Shown: piece by piece, positions 13,354 through 26,150 of the stretch
How positions within the stretch are numbered: position 1 is the first letter of the stretch
Layout of the letters: each line of letters opens with the position of its first letter
Source: Plantago ovata
Taxonomy: Eukaryota > Streptophyta > Magnoliopsida > Lamiales > Plantaginaceae
Length of the DNA stretch: 64,000 bases
NCBI GenBank assembly: GCA_028274465.1
Contig: CM051456.1
Span: 10,195,745-10,259,744 of the forward strand
Reading direction: 5' to 3'
Program-made: the position numbers and the translations under genes
The notes under the pieces: model-generated
What the model saw: the letters and a program-made list of their open reading frames with translations, nothing else
Database searches by the model: none
What the model was told of the DNA's origin: nothing

Positions 13354-15129
13354 TTTTTGTGGTTATTGATTGATGATGATGCTGTTTGAGCAGAGGAGCT
13401 GGGAGGAGAATAGGAAGGGTGAGATTTTGCTGGGGTTTTAGAGTTTAGACTTCTTGAAGAATGGCCAAATCTTGTGTAAATTGTATATAGATGGAAAATT
13501 ACTCTTTGCACCCCATACTACTTTAATTAGGACTTTCACACACTGATACTTGATAAACCGATCATTCGTGAAAATTTTGTAAAATTGTTCGGTTAATGCC
13601 CGGTACGTGTTCTATTCGTTCAAAAAATTGAACAGTTCGCAAAAATGTTTGATAAATGAACGAACCTAACACAAACCCTAACGAACATTCGTTAAGGTGT
13701 TCAGTTCCAATTCCAAATACACCCTCGGTGATAAACTGATGGGACCAGTACTTTTTGGCACCTATTTGTGAAAATCCTGAAAGTGAGGTCCTAAGGTGTA
13801 ATTTTCACTCAGCAAGATTATTGTCACAAAATTGCGACCTCGAATTACTCTGTAAACTCCAAAGCACGGCTATTTGCTAATTGCTCCTCCTGCATCGTAA
13901 TCCAGAACCCGTCAATCAGCTCGATGTTGAACATAAGTAATTCTCTTCGTCTTGCTGAATAGAGGCAAATTAATTGAAAGTCCTGTGTGTTTAATTAATG
14001 CCTCAGCAAAATTTAGGGGAAATTTTTTTCTATGCTGCTATGTCATCTATTGTATCATGTAGGCCTGTCATAATAGGCCAAAACCTATTTAACTACCTGA
14101 AACTAATTAAAAAAAGCCTACCTAAACCCATCCATTTATTATAAATGGATAGTAATAGATGATAACCATTAAGAGCCCAATCAGAGTAGTTTTTATTAAT
14201 AGGTAAATAGGCATCCTCTTTACAAGAAAGAACGCAACTTCACAAGCAAAAAGAACGGAATGAACTCACATACCTGAATTCTTCTCCAGCTTCTTCGAAA
14301 CAAATTCACCGTACGTCTCTGAATCTTCATCTTACATCATCTCTCTCCTCTCTCGTGGGAATTGGGATGTTACAATCTGGGTTGGGTTTGTTGGTTTCTT
14401 TTGTGTGTGGATTTGAGGCACTCCAAGTGTTTGATAATATGCTAAAGAGAGATTTGAGTTTGAAAATTTGTTGCTGACAATAACAGATAGCATTTTTTCT
14501 TCTTCTTCTTCTTGGGGTTGTGTTGAAATTTAGTGTTTCATGTTGTGTTTTGTGATATGGGTTAATGCGAACTCATTTATGTTAATACCTATTTGAATTC
14601 ATTCTCTAATGGTGGATTGTGATAGTGAAAAGAATCACACCATTATATTTGTTGTGAATCATCTCTTAGGGGTTGATTTGAACTTCAGTTATCAAAAATG
14701 TTTTGCAGTGAGCAATGACCATATGTGGTTTCATGCATCTCCATTGTAAACGTGAACTAACATTTTTCAAAATTACTAATAGGTAAATAGGTAAGCCTAA
14801 CCTATTTACAACCCACCTATTTACACCTATATAGTAAATAGGTGTAATTAGGTAGGTGTTTAATGGGCCTATGCCTATGTACCAATGTCTAAACCCAACC
14901 TATTAGCCTAAATTGACAGCTCTAGTATCATGTATTTGGTTGAATTTGAACATTCTATTGCTCTGTATTAGTGGCCTTAATCTTTAACTGAGGATTGTTT
15001 AGTATTGTTTGTTAACCACTTATTATGAAATGCTTTTGCTCAAGTTTTATCATGTGTTTTAGTCTTGTTGAATTTCAAGTTTTGCTCTAACTTTCTTTAT
15101 TAGTGATAGATTACCGATAAGCTCCTGCA
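13354..15129. other. Shared promoter interval between thioredoxin z and the SecE-like gene
   Basis: About 1.8 kb separates the two divergent start codons. Roughly half is the hAT-like element at 14060-14924. A stretch near 13545-13730 has repeated gaacg/ttcgt words that look like old repeat debris. No extra coding exon is convincing. Leaders of both plastid-type genes must lie here. Confidence 0.6.
14060..14924. mobile_element. Non-autonomous hAT-like DNA transposon
   Basis: The ends are inverted: left TAGGCCTGTCATAATAGGCC and right, on the opposite strand, TAGAGCTGTCAATTTAGGC. Both are flanked by GTATCATG (14052-14059 and 14925-14932), an 8-bp target duplication, which is the hAT hallmark. 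Subterminal DNA is packed with repeats of aggtaaataggt and its complement. No transposase frame is present in the 865 bp, so it needs an enzyme supplied from elsewhere. The duplication and terminal pattern are seen directly; hAT membership is inferred from them. Confidence 0.85.
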
Positions 15130-16627
15130 ATGGCTGCCTTTTCCGGTTTGATTTTTACTCCTCCAGGTTCATTCTCCACTCCTCTTGTTATAGAAAATCA
15201 TAAACTCGCCTTTGAAAATTCATTCTGCCTGCTTTTAGTTGAAGCTGCTTTGAATTTGCTAATACAGGTACTAAAAGTCTCTGGCCTGGCATTGATTTTC
15301 CGAAGCTTCCATTACGGAGTCATTGTAGTTCTGTGTACAGATTTAGCAAACTCAAGAGTGACACTTTATTAGATTTGACAAAGGTAAAGATAGCTAGCCT
15401 TATATACTCTCTTTCTCCTTTACTGTTTTGTGAATTCTATTTGATAGTTTTCTTGGATTCATTGGTAGAAAAAGCCCTATCTCCAGACCCACTATTTTTG
15501 TCGGAGATGTTATGGCTCCAGTTACAAGTTATCTGTTGGAAGTGGGTATCAGCTAAGCAACAATGATGACTCTGATGGAGATCCTTATTTGCTGGTTTTG
15601 ATGAGAGAAGCTATCGTGTATGTTTTGTTATATGTAGTTAAATGTGTATTTGATAAGTTAGTCTTCTGCACGGGTCCATAAAATGCACTCAACATGATGA
15701 CTAAATGGAAAGTTTTTTATATGCAGGAGCGTTCAAGGTTTATTTCAGTTTTTAGTTGAGCAGCCAAGTCAACTAAGGTACATTGAGTGGCCAAGCTTCC
15801 AGAGCACGGTTAGTCTTTTATGGTTTCCTAGGTGTCTACTTGTTGCTTCCATTATATTGATGTCCTTTCACTTTCTCATTTCATATATGTAGCTCTAGGA
15901 TTTTTCTAATGGATTCTGTTGTTTAAGACCATGTTGTGTGATTTTGTTCTCTCCATTTGGGTTGTAAATTTGTAGCCTGCAAACATTTCTACTTATCTAG
16001 AAGGTCTAAAAAAGACCATGATTGATATTCGGATTATATCGTGAAATTTATGGCCAATAAGGAAAGGAGATAGTCATGCGTAGTTCTTGCCGTACAATTA
16101 TTTAGTTGATACTTATTTAAGAAAAAGGCATTGGCTCTGGGATATTGAGGAGTTTAGCATATTGTAATATGGAGTGTTAATTATTTGAAAATAGAAAATA
16201 ACACAATCCTATATGCTTTGCTATTAATATGGAGCTACCAGTCACAGTATTCTGCGATGAGTGAGTAATTTCGTTGAACACGGTATCCACAGGATTGAAA
16301 ATACTTGAAACATTTAAAAAATTTCTGGCATGGCATCAGTGTAGCTCTAGGCACATGAAGTAGAATTGGGAATGTTATGAGCCTCCTTAGCAGTAACTCA
16401 AATTGGTTAAAGATTCAAAACACGTGGCTGTTCAAATATATTTTAGTGACTTAAATTTTATATCTGCGATACTTCATTCAGTGATACTGAGGCCTTTATT
16501 TCGTTTTGTGCAGCTGAAGACAGCTACGTTAACTCTTGTTATTGTCGCTTTCCTGATAGTTGCACTATCTTCGGTTGATTCCGCACTGTCCTACCTACTG
16601 GCTTTTCTTTTGAGGAGAAAGTCATGA
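15130..16627 (+). CDS. SecE-like preprotein translocase subunit, probably plastid
   Basis: Five exons join in frame: 15130-15166, 15268-15383, 15469-15617, 15727-15808 and 16514-16627, giving 165 residues. The C-terminal part holds the SecE/Sec61-gamma signature: a short amphipathic helix (LFQFLVEQPSQLRYIEWPSF) whose xEWP turn leads into a single long membrane helix (TATLTLVIVAFLIVALSSVD) and a short arginine-containing tail. SecE clamps SecY in the thylakoid or envelope translocase. The N-terminus has Ser, Lys and aromatic residues and could be a transit peptide. It differs from the main plastid SECE1 as I remember it, so the alternative-translocase (SecY2/SecE2) partner is an option. The first exon is only 37 bases and its start is the least certain part. 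Confidence 0.7.
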
Positions 16628-17073
16628 AACCAGAAATGAATGGAACAGTTCCTCAGCATCTAAATTGTGAAGCCAAGCATGCAAATATCAAGTAAGTGCA
16701 GCAGTTCTTATATGGTGGCTATAGATGTCAATAGCAGGACATTGTGGAAAAACCCCCATGTGAAATCTTGCTTAACTTGTGCTGTTTGTGATCTTAATTT
16801 CTGGTTTCTGTAGTGATTTTACCTGTGTAATAGTAACAATTAATCATGTTGCAGTTGTGAAAGTATTATTTGATCTGATGCCTTTTTGTTGAAGCATTAT
16901 ACCTATCTTGCTTGAGTCATACTTTCTTTAACTTAGAATCAATGGCCTTTGAAATGGTACAAAATTACAGAATGACCTCATTACAATTTTGATCTTTTAA
17001 CCGTAGCCTCTTAAAAATTCCCAACTTTAAGTGTTGGTATCAAATAAAAAACTCAATGAAACAGCAGAAGTAA
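16628..17073. other. Intergenic space between convergent genes
   Basis: It holds the 3' UTR of the SecE-like gene and, from the right, that of the aspartic protease. No other feature is visible. Confidence 0.6.
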
Positions 17074-18612
17074 CTAGCTGCATGCTTCACGGGCAACGCC
17101 AAGCTTGGAATTGGCACCGTCTATGAAAATACGGTGGTTCTGCTGCTGGAAGCTGGCAATAACATTGAGAACAGAGTTGGGACCGGTGGCAGGTGCAGAA
17201 GCCATGGCGAGGCAAGAAGTGGCTCCTGAGGAGCTGCGGATGATGAAATTGTCTTGAGGCAGTGTCATGTTCATGCCAGAAAACATGAATGTTATGCTGG
17301 GCACGGTGATTGGCACCGTGTAACATGTGTCGAATCCTCCCAGAGATGACATGGTGGCGCTCCCCATCCGGCGCCTGAACTCATCTCTCATGGCAGTGTA
17401 TGCCGAGTTCACGAGACTAGTAAAGACGGTACCTGAAGGCGTTCAAAAAGCGAGCTTCAAATTAGTTTTAATATTTCACAAGCACATGCCATAATGTGAT
17501 TTTGATATATTTACCTGAATCAAAGACTGTTCCTGCTCCAGTGTTGGCATCAAATGCAAAGGCACTAGGAGGAATAGTCACAACCTTGCTCCCAACCATT
17601 ATGCCCACAAGATTCACATAATAAAATGATGATCTCCTTGGATTCTTGAGAATTGGGGTAGTTTTCATCACAATAGGCTGGCTATTAGGCCCTAACCTCA
17701 ACGAGCCTGCGAAATTGACGGACTTGTAGCTTGGCAGGCAGTAGGAGAATGTAGACTGGTAGAGACTGTTGGACTGGGACACTAGTGATAATGGTCCTCG
17801 GCCCAACCCCAATAAGCCTTGTGCAGGTAGGGATGAACCAGTGGCTGTGTTGACACAGCCGAAGGTGTAGCTGGTGACACTATCGGTTGCGAGGGTGATG
17901 TTGTCCTGCACGAGGGTGGCAGTGATGGCGGAGTTTCCGTATGTCGTGTTGAACCCACAAGATTTCCCGTTACAAGTTGGTTTTTGTACCTGATAGTTAG
18001 ATTTAACTATTTAAGCTGTGAAGTTAATGAAGTACTAATGCATATCACAGTAATCTTGAAAAACTATGCATGAAAACATATTAAGGACAAGAATAGTTGT
18101 TAGATTTAGATTTTAGACTACTGCATGCTTGTTAAGTTGTTATGGCTTACCTGGCTGCATTGAGTTGCACCACAGGCTAGCGGCTTGAAAGTGGATGACT
18201 TGGCCGGATTAAAGGTCACGGAGGAGCATCCGATGCAGCCTGTGCATGGGATCCATGCGGCATCATTGCTTGTGTCCAGAGCCACGAGGAACTCCTGAGC
18301 TGGGGTTCCGATCTTGGCACGAACAATGTAGGTTGGGTTCTGTGTGACAGCCCTGCCAGAGGCTATCGGCACGAAGGAACGGCCTGCGACAAGGCTGGAG
18401 AGGTAAAGGAGCCTGGCTTTGTCATTGGACTGCATTTGGAGGACAGTGTCTTGCCATGATAGGGTTGTTTTGGGCTTGAATGGGGAGCAAGGGCTGTTGA
18501 CATGGATGATTTGGAGGGTTGAGCCTAGGTCTGGTAGGTTGCAGTTAGGGGTGATGAGGCCATTGGCTAATGAGAAGAAAAGGATGGCTATGGGGAAGTA
18601 AAGAATCCTCAT
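17074..18612 (-). CDS. AED3-type apoplastic aspartic protease (pepsin family A1)
   Basis: Three exons, 18612-18151, 17989-17515 and 17432-17074, encode 431 residues. The N-terminus MRILYFPIAILFFSLANG is a secretion signal. A propeptide follows, then the pepsin fold with YIVRAKIGTPAQEFLVALDT. The first active site reads ALDTSNDAAW (Asp at about 113), with Ser where most pepsins have Gly. The second reads FDSGT (Asp at about 311, split by intron 2). DTS at the first site is shared by the AED3/At1g09750 subgroup as I recall it, so it is a lineage trait rather than damage. Cysteine-rich stretches (CTGCIGCSS) and the ending AREACS match plant atypical A1 proteases. AED3 is secreted and linked to systemic immunity in Arabidopsis. 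The role here is by family. Confidence 0.88.
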
Positions 18613-18685
18613 GGTTATGGGAGTGAGATGGCTATTTTTGGTATGTGAGGATTGATGAGTGATGAGTGAGTTTGAGTGGAGTGTC

Positions 18686-18693
18686 TTTTTATA
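18686..18693 (-). promoter_or_regulatory. TATA box of the aspartic protease gene
   Basis: On the minus strand TATAAAAA lies about 75 bases before the ATG at 18612, the expected spacing for a short plant leader. Confidence 0.5.
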
Positions 18694-20774
18694 GTTGTTA
18701 ATTACAATCTTTTTTATCATTTTATTTTTCATTAATTTTTTTAGATGCCCTGCTTTTACAGAGATGGACTGAACATTACTTGTTTAACGTCAAGCGCATG
18801 TCAGGTGACTCTATGCTACAATATGATGTTGTGTATTATACGTAGTGCTTAATTATGTTCTAAAATGTGTAGGTTGTATTACACCATAATGAAGCACTAC
18901 ATTATTCCGTAGCATAGAAAAAAACCGTCACCACGCTTTGTGTTCATTAATATACGATCGACATTTATGAAAGAGCAAGTATTCGATGATACCCCTGCCT
19001 TACAGACTTATAGTACATCTATCTGGATTCTGGATTGGTAATTGATATTCTGTAGTTATTGAAGTAAATGTATGAAAACAAGTACAGTACACACTCTCGT
19101 GGGTGTTTGGTCCACTGAAGAGTCAGAGTCAGAGAGAAATGGTATAAAATTGTTAGTATTATTTTCTGGCCATGCTTAGATTATTAGAGGATATCTGTTG
19201 TCACTCTTGTCATTATTATCCTTCTTGTGTTTTGTGTGAACAAAGAGACTAATAATAAAATCTGGAACTATTCGATAGATAGATACTGGCATCCAATATA
19301 AGTGATGTGAGGTCTAGACTGTTGAGTATGATCAGTCAGAGCATATGGATGCATCATGCATGGTTCCCCAAGTTGTAGAACTTGGTCGATCTACCAACTT
19401 CTCTCCACTTCACATTGTTGTCATGTGATGCTAACATGCTTTTTATTTTGTTACTAGGTTCAAATTATTGATCGAGTTGCTAGTAGATTTCAATGTGTAA
19501 TACTCTCATAAACCATATACAAGAGGCCGGCCGGGGAGATAAGTTATTTAGGCATCGGTTACACGATTCCAAACTCTGATTTCAATTGATCACTTTGAGT
19601 CAATTTGGGTTGTTTTGTTCGCTTCACCAAAGAAAAAAAAAAAAGTTGTCATATCTTAACTTCAAATTTCTTTCAGTACTATATCACTACATATTTCTGT
19701 GATTGTGCAGTTCTGTTGACTGTAGCAGTGGAAACTAATCTAGGCCTTAATTTATGTTGATGATGAAATGGGTGGATTTTTAAGTTATTTCTGTGCTAGT
19801 GCGAATTTTGGTGAAACACATGATGAAATGATTATTGATGGGATCTGAAATATTCAGTTATTTAATTCTCAAGTGGTAGTAATTGTTTATGTAAAGTTAG
19901 ATCTTGAAATCATGGGATGCTGACTGCTGCTGATCAGTCCTGAACAGTGAACACAACAAAGGCTCCAAGTGTGAGTGATAGACTGAAAAACTTCCGATCT
20001 ACAAATTGAAACAGGAACAGGCGCTTTCATATTTTAAACAAGTCTGGTTAAAACTTGAAATGGCAAAGCAAACATTAGTTGAATGAATCTCAATATTTAC
20101 ACGGAGGCAGAGCATCAGGAAATGCTTTAAAACAACAACCTCAATATAAGGCACAAGTCAACTCAAAACAAAGGCAACCCCAAAACCCAGGAAGTATACT
20201 ATTTATTCAACTCAAGTGAAATCTCAAATATATGAGTTTAACAAATTTGTTAGAACTGTGGAAAAAAAGAAAAGAAAAAAGATTCCGTGCATGTTATTAT
20301 AACTCCGACATTAGACGAAAAAAAAAGATATTTATATTTTTGGAAATTATAAGGTGATGTAGTGGAGTGAAGTTTAATTTTAATTTATTTAAAATAAGAT
20401 GAATATTTATTTCATTTTTTTAAAGAACATTGAAGCCCTTTTTGTTGTTTTTTTTACATATCAAATAGCGTATCGAGTGGCACAAAGATGATGATAGTTG
20501 ATGGGGATAGGATGGGTGAAATGAGGGCGACCATACCAGGTCGGTTCCAATGGACCCAGTTTTTTACCATACGAAAAACATGCTTGTTTACTTGTACTAC
20601 TAAATTCGATTCAGCCAGTCAGTCATTTTTTCTGTGTCTGGGTTGTCCACTTGTCCAGGTAAATAAAAGAAGACTGACTTCACTCCAACTGGTAGTAGGT
20701 ACAGTAGTTATTAAGTAGTAGTAGTAGTAGACTAGTAGTAACATTTTGCAAAGAAACAGACCGAGAGAAACGAC
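18694..20774. other. Intergenic interval
   Basis: AT-rich DNA without a supportable gene. A short piece near 20349-20385 (attataaggtgatgtagtgg) resembles the head of the SINE found intact at 43446. Short GTA repeats lie at 20716-20740, just before the quinone reductase start. The interval contains the promoters of both flanking genes. Confidence 0.5.
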
Positions 20775-23586
20775 ATGGCAGCAGCGATGGCGGCAGGAGG
20801 AGCACCAGTAGTGAAGATCGCCGCTCTATGCGGTTCCCTCCGTAAAGGCTCCTATAATCGCTCCCTTCTCCATGCCGGTACTAACTTATTTACCTCTCCC
20901 TCTATTTACTTTCACTATTTCTCTCTCGGTCTAAACCCCAGTACAGTAGTAGTATTTTACTTTCCTGCTTCTCTATCTATCTCTATGCTTAGTCTTCAAT
21001 CTTGATGTGATGTTTGTAGTACATACATATATTGACTATTCTTAATTCCACTTGTAATCGGCAGATCTACAATAATGTCAACTAGTGCTATTCCTGGAAA
21101 AATACACCCCCCCCCTTTCACTAGTGAACCATAATATTACCTCCATTTCATTTTAATCATACTAAATTTGATTTTTTGCCGAACTTTAACTGCAAATTCA
21201 TTAATTAAATTACATATGTCTGGTATATAATAAAATTATTTTAGAAAAATATTTGATTTGATTTTATAATATGATTTTATTATATTGTTTAAAGTTTACT
21301 TTAGTTACAGTTATAATTTGTAGAGGGAGAAGTAATACTTCCCTTGGTTATATATAATCTATACATAATCTTGGTCCTTATATGATTCTAGTACTAGTAT
21401 TATTCATTGGTTTAGTAGTTTTTTTTAAGATCGTTTACGTTTTCATTTTTGTCAATTTTTTATACTACTAAACCAAATATTACACAGTTAAATGTATAAA
21501 TGTGTAAGAATCTTTAAAAAACGTACATTGTCAGTGTCTGTTTGCAAATGATTCTGATTGTTTAAAACTTATTCTGATAATCACTCTCAGCCTCAACTGC
21601 TTCTCCAGCTTTCCTAGCTAATTGAAAGCTGGTTACTGGTTAGTAGCCAAAGTTTTTTTTTTTTCCACCACTCATTTCATGTAACCCCTCACGTTCTGCT
21701 TAAAGTAAGCTAAAATCAGTTTTCGGCATTCATTTACATGCACTGCTATATTCTAGAGTTGAAGCCTCACATGTAGAAAAAACGTGGCTGGGAGAGCCAC
21801 CCTATTACTGAAAGCTGAAAACTTTATGAACTATACACTGTATTGTCTCAAGTCTAGTAAGATAAATGTATTGGTCTTAAAAATATACTGAAAGGTAGCA
21901 GTTTTCATTGTCTGACAATGATATGCAAGGGAAATTGAAGAGTGCAGGTTGTTAACATAGGTTTTCGACCCCTCTAGTCCGAAATGTTAATCTTGCTGCC
22001 TAATTATGTTACTAAGTATTAGTTACACTAATAAATCAATTCAGTCTTTTGAGCATACTTAGTTCACTACTATTGTGTCAAGATATGAGATCATATGCTG
22101 ACAAATTAGTGTGGTTTGTCATTGTTGCTTTTTTTTCCCCCTGGCTTGTGAAGCTCAAGTTTGTTTCCGTATGCTGCCGGGGGTGATTGTGATTTGTCTT
22201 TGTTCTTGTCTCATTAAGCTTTTTGGTGTTGTGTGCCTAATTCTATATCATTGGTGATTTAGCCATGGACATATCAAAGTCGGTGAATGGTTTGGAGATT
22301 GAGTATGTAGACATTTCACCACTGCCATTTCTCAACACTGATCTTGAGGTGAATGGCAAATATCCTGAAGCCGTTGAGGCTTTCAGACAGAAGATTCAGG
22401 CTGCTGACAGCATTCTCTTTGCATCACCTGAGTACAATTACTCTGTTACAGGTATTGGATCTACAATTCCTGAGAACTTTATGAAGCTTTTCATTGTTTT
22501 ACTTTTTAAGTATTGACTTGGGCCTATACATTTATGCAATACTGTACTTGTGAATTTAGAAGGAAGTGTTTAAAAGAAGAAAAAAAAAATCGACTACGAA
22601 CCATTTTTATAGTGTTCACTTATAGTGATCTTGATATGATTGTGTTGAACTCCCCAGTGAAACCGTAATGTCTGTCGACTTAGTTGATGCTTTAAATAAA
22701 AAATATTCAAGATAGAGGTTAGAAGTTTCTTCTAATCAGTTGAAAGGAAGACTTAGTTTACAGAAGATAAACAGGTTAGGGCTTGTTGTTTGGTTTGCAT
22801 CACTTTGATGCATCAAATCAAGTATCAGATAAACTTCTTCCGTGCAGTAGTAATGAAGAAACAGAGAAAAAACAAGAATGTGAGGAGATTTTTCAAGGAA
22901 CTTCATTTCTATTGCTACTAATTTGCCAGTCTGCATCTGTACTAAATACATCAGAGCACATACCAATCAACTTTGTAATTTGTTCCAAGGCCCTATGTTT
23001 TGTTACGCAAGCTGCTTTACATTTACATGGTGGGAATGGGAATGTTGTGTCGACATTTTTGCTTCTTTGACTTATTAATGAGGCCTTAAACTGTGAATTA
23101 TTTAGTTAACATGGCTTAAATATGTATACATGTGTCTACTGTTCTATATATCACTATAATTTTTCATTTCGTCGGGAGAGTTGAAACTCTCCTAAAGTTG
23201 TAGAGTGCATTGTTCTGTGTCCATGCATATTCTGATATGCCTTGGTTTCTGATACTAATAGTTTCATGATTCGTGAAGGACCGCTGAAAAATGCTATCGA
23301 CTGGGCTTCACGACCACCCAACGTTTGGGCAGATAAATCAGCTGCAATAGTGAGTGCAGGTGGAGGTTTTGGTGGGGGGCGATCACAATATCATCTTCGC
23401 CAGATTGGGGTCTACCTGGATCTACATTTCATCAATAAGCCCGAGTTTTTCCTCAATGCATTCCAACCTCCTGCAAAGTTCGACAGTGAGAGCAACTTGA
23501 CTGATGAACGGACTAAGGAGAAGTTGAAAGAGCTGCTACTAGCCTTATACGCGTTTACCCTGCGTCTCCAAGGTAAGGTCTATTAA
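20775..23586 (+). CDS. NQR: NAD(P)H:quinone oxidoreductase, FMN-dependent (NQR type)
   Basis: Three exons, 20775-20877, 22263-22451 and 23279-23586, encode 199 residues, about the usual length of this flavodoxin-like enzyme (about 196 in Arabidopsis). It reduces quinones by two electrons with NAD(P)H, avoiding semiquinone radicals. FMN-phosphate contacts are visible in ALCGSLRKGSYNRSLL near the N-terminus. SPEYNYSVTGPLKNAIDW spans the second splice and contains the conserved flavin-side loop. A glycine-rich stretch (SAGGGFGGGRSQYHLRQ) follows. The phase-1 introns fall at codons for Ala35 and Gly98. No targeting peptide is evident, so it is probably cytosolic or peripheral to the plasma membrane. 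The gene looks intact. Confidence 0.92.
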
Positions 23587-25004
23587 CATACAGTATTGTT
23601 GGTTGTATGTTGGTGTAAAATATTCTGTATTGGCATTTGGCATTGTATCAAAAGATTGGGGAAAGCTAAATAAACCGTGCATAGCCAAACTTCTACGAGG
23701 CTTCAAGTGTGTATTTTGTTGGGCCTAGTGGATCTTTTTATTTGTATTGTGGCCAGTTTGTTTGTTAAGTTGGTTTGTTTGGAGATAAACAGGGAACGCC
23801 CCAACATGGATTTTTGCGATTCTACTGAGAGTTTATTAGTACTACATTTGAATATTTGATTTGATACCCCTAATAAACAAACATTAGAGATTTTTACAAT
23901 TGTAGTACTAGTAGTACAAATACAAAATCAATTGTCAAGTTTGTCAAAAGCTGTTGGTTGGTCACTCCGTCACCCTAAACTAGTTAGTTTTAGTGGTCAA
24001 TTCAGATCATTTTTTGGCTAGTCGATGAACAGACAGTTATTTGTGTTTGCTATTTCTAGTCCAACTACAATACTGTATGATGTAAATAGGGTCTCCTTTT
24101 GAGTTTTGTCCCAAGCTTAAAGCTCAATCTGGTTTGAGCGATCTTCAATAGCTGAGCCATGGTGATGTTAAGATTAGTTCAGTTTTTTTCATATAAAAAG
24201 AATAGAGCATTAGGTATTGTTTTTTCGTCTAAATAATAAACTAAATTTAATGAATATGTACGTAAATGATGCAGCGTGCGTGGACAAGCAAAGAAGAATG
24301 ATAATCAAAACTTCATTGATTCCGAAGAATACTAAAGAATTGAAGAATTTTATCACAGTTCGTTGATTCTACCTAAAAATACCGAAAATTAACAAATTTG
24401 TGAAGAAACCTCGTATTTTTATTAATCAATTAAAACATAACTGAAAACAATGACTAAGGGCATACTTAAATACTAGAACCTAACTTTGTTGTGAAAGAAA
24501 AAAGAAACCAAATACGACTAATACTAAACATATCTTGCTAGAAAAGAAAAAGAAATGTAAAATAATAAACTCGTCCGTCTTGAATGTTATTGCTTCGACT
24601 TCTAATCATACTGCATGAGTAAGATGGTCGCTGTTCCATCAACTTAATATTATGTGGTTATTAGTTATTACTACTGTCATAACTGTCCTAAATTGACCCA
24701 AAGCAACAAACAAAGTGGTCCAAAAGTTTATCAGACGGAAGCAAAAAAAAATGCTTGAAATGGTGGCTCCCTCCAAATATCTATGGCACTTTGTTTTTCC
24801 TGCCCAACAAATTAGCATCACATTCACACTACATATAGTAGTATTACATTTTGCTGATTAACTCATCAAATTCATTGCTAAGTTGAAATGGCAGGAAACC
24901 GAATATGTAATCATTATGCAATAAAAGTAACACATGTATTTTAACAGAGTTTTAACTTATACCACAAAAATATACTACTACATACTTAAATCCGTCAAGA
25001 TTGG

Positions 25005-25110
25005 GAGTTATAAGGTGCTCCAATGGAATTGAATTATAATGGTGAAGGTATGAAGTAGGATCCACAATCAGAATAGTTATAATATTTTAAGTTTTAGAAA
25101 AAATAAATCC
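25005..25110 (+). mobile_element. Decayed SINE fragment
   Basis: The stretch starting gggagttataaggtg shares its head with the intact SINE at 43446 and, like it, ends in a T-rich, A-rich tail. The internal promoter boxes are poorly kept. No target duplication was found. Confidence 0.45.
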
Positions 25111-25985
25111 CTCAAAGATTAGGACATGATTAAAAATGGATCACGGACAGAACCAGATTCTACAAAACAAAAGTAGGCTAGCTGACTACTTTGCCGCACC
25201 CAACAAAATGTACTACTACTGCTTTTAATTTGTATCACGAACTAGACACTTGTCCTCCTCCTTTCGTGACCAATATTCACACAACACATTCTATCATAAA
25301 CACCTCACGAATCTATCCGTACAACACTTCATACTTACTACTTCCACCTTATTAGTACTGGAGTAGTAGTTATTGCCAATGGTACACCTTCATAAGGGGA
25401 ACAAGTTGTTAAGTGATGCTAACATAAGGGATGCATGCTCCCACAAAAATGTGCCAAGTTATAAATTAAACCTTGTATGTTGTATGTTGTTTGTTGACAT
25501 GTGAGTTATGGTTTCTCGTGTTAGTGGTCCTCCTCATAGGCTCATACTACTTGTATCATATAGTAGTCTCTTTCTCCTTTGACCGAGTCCATGCATTTCA
25601 AATTCTTTTTCCTAGGGATCCATACTTTGCCCCAATTCAACCGTATAATTTTTTCTTCTTCTTATAAGTTAAATTTAAAAAGATTTCATTTGGAGCTAGC
25701 AATCACATTATAACTCTTTTAATAGTTGTTGGTGTCAGACTGTCAGGGTTCAAAGTTCGCTGCACCCCTGCATATCACTTTATACTCCATATACTACTAT
25801 TGAGACCATGATGCTCATCATCAATATCATCAATATATATATGTCATTAATTTACAGTAGTATTAAAATAATATAATAACCCGGTTGATTTATCCAATTG
25901 ATTGACCTACCAATCAATTTTAATGCGTTGATCTTGCTTATCCAATTTCAATCTGGTGCGTACATGTGTCATTAGTTAATTAAAA

Positions 25986-26150
25986 GATGTAGAGTTTGAA
26001 TCATGTTGGCGTGATTTTTCTCAATTATTTTTATTATTATTTTTATTGAAGGTGTTCGGTTCGAATCTTGTTGGCGTGATTTTTCTATATTATTTGTATC
26101 ATTATTTTAGTTGAAGGTGTTGGGTTCGAATTTTATTGACGTAATTTTTT
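25986..26150 (+). repeat. 65-bp imperfect tandem array (about 2.5 units)
   Basis: Units beginning near 25986, 26051 and 26116 share the core gttcgaatcttgttggcgtg followed by an A/T-rich spacer. Each contains a gttcgaat word, the core of a tRNA B box. This may be coincidence or a tRNA-derived source. Confidence 0.65.

Noticed and set aside
25986..26150. CRISPR-like array
   Set aside because: Only two to three units, with A/T-rich similar spacers, in a plant nuclear context; it is an ordinary tandem repeat.
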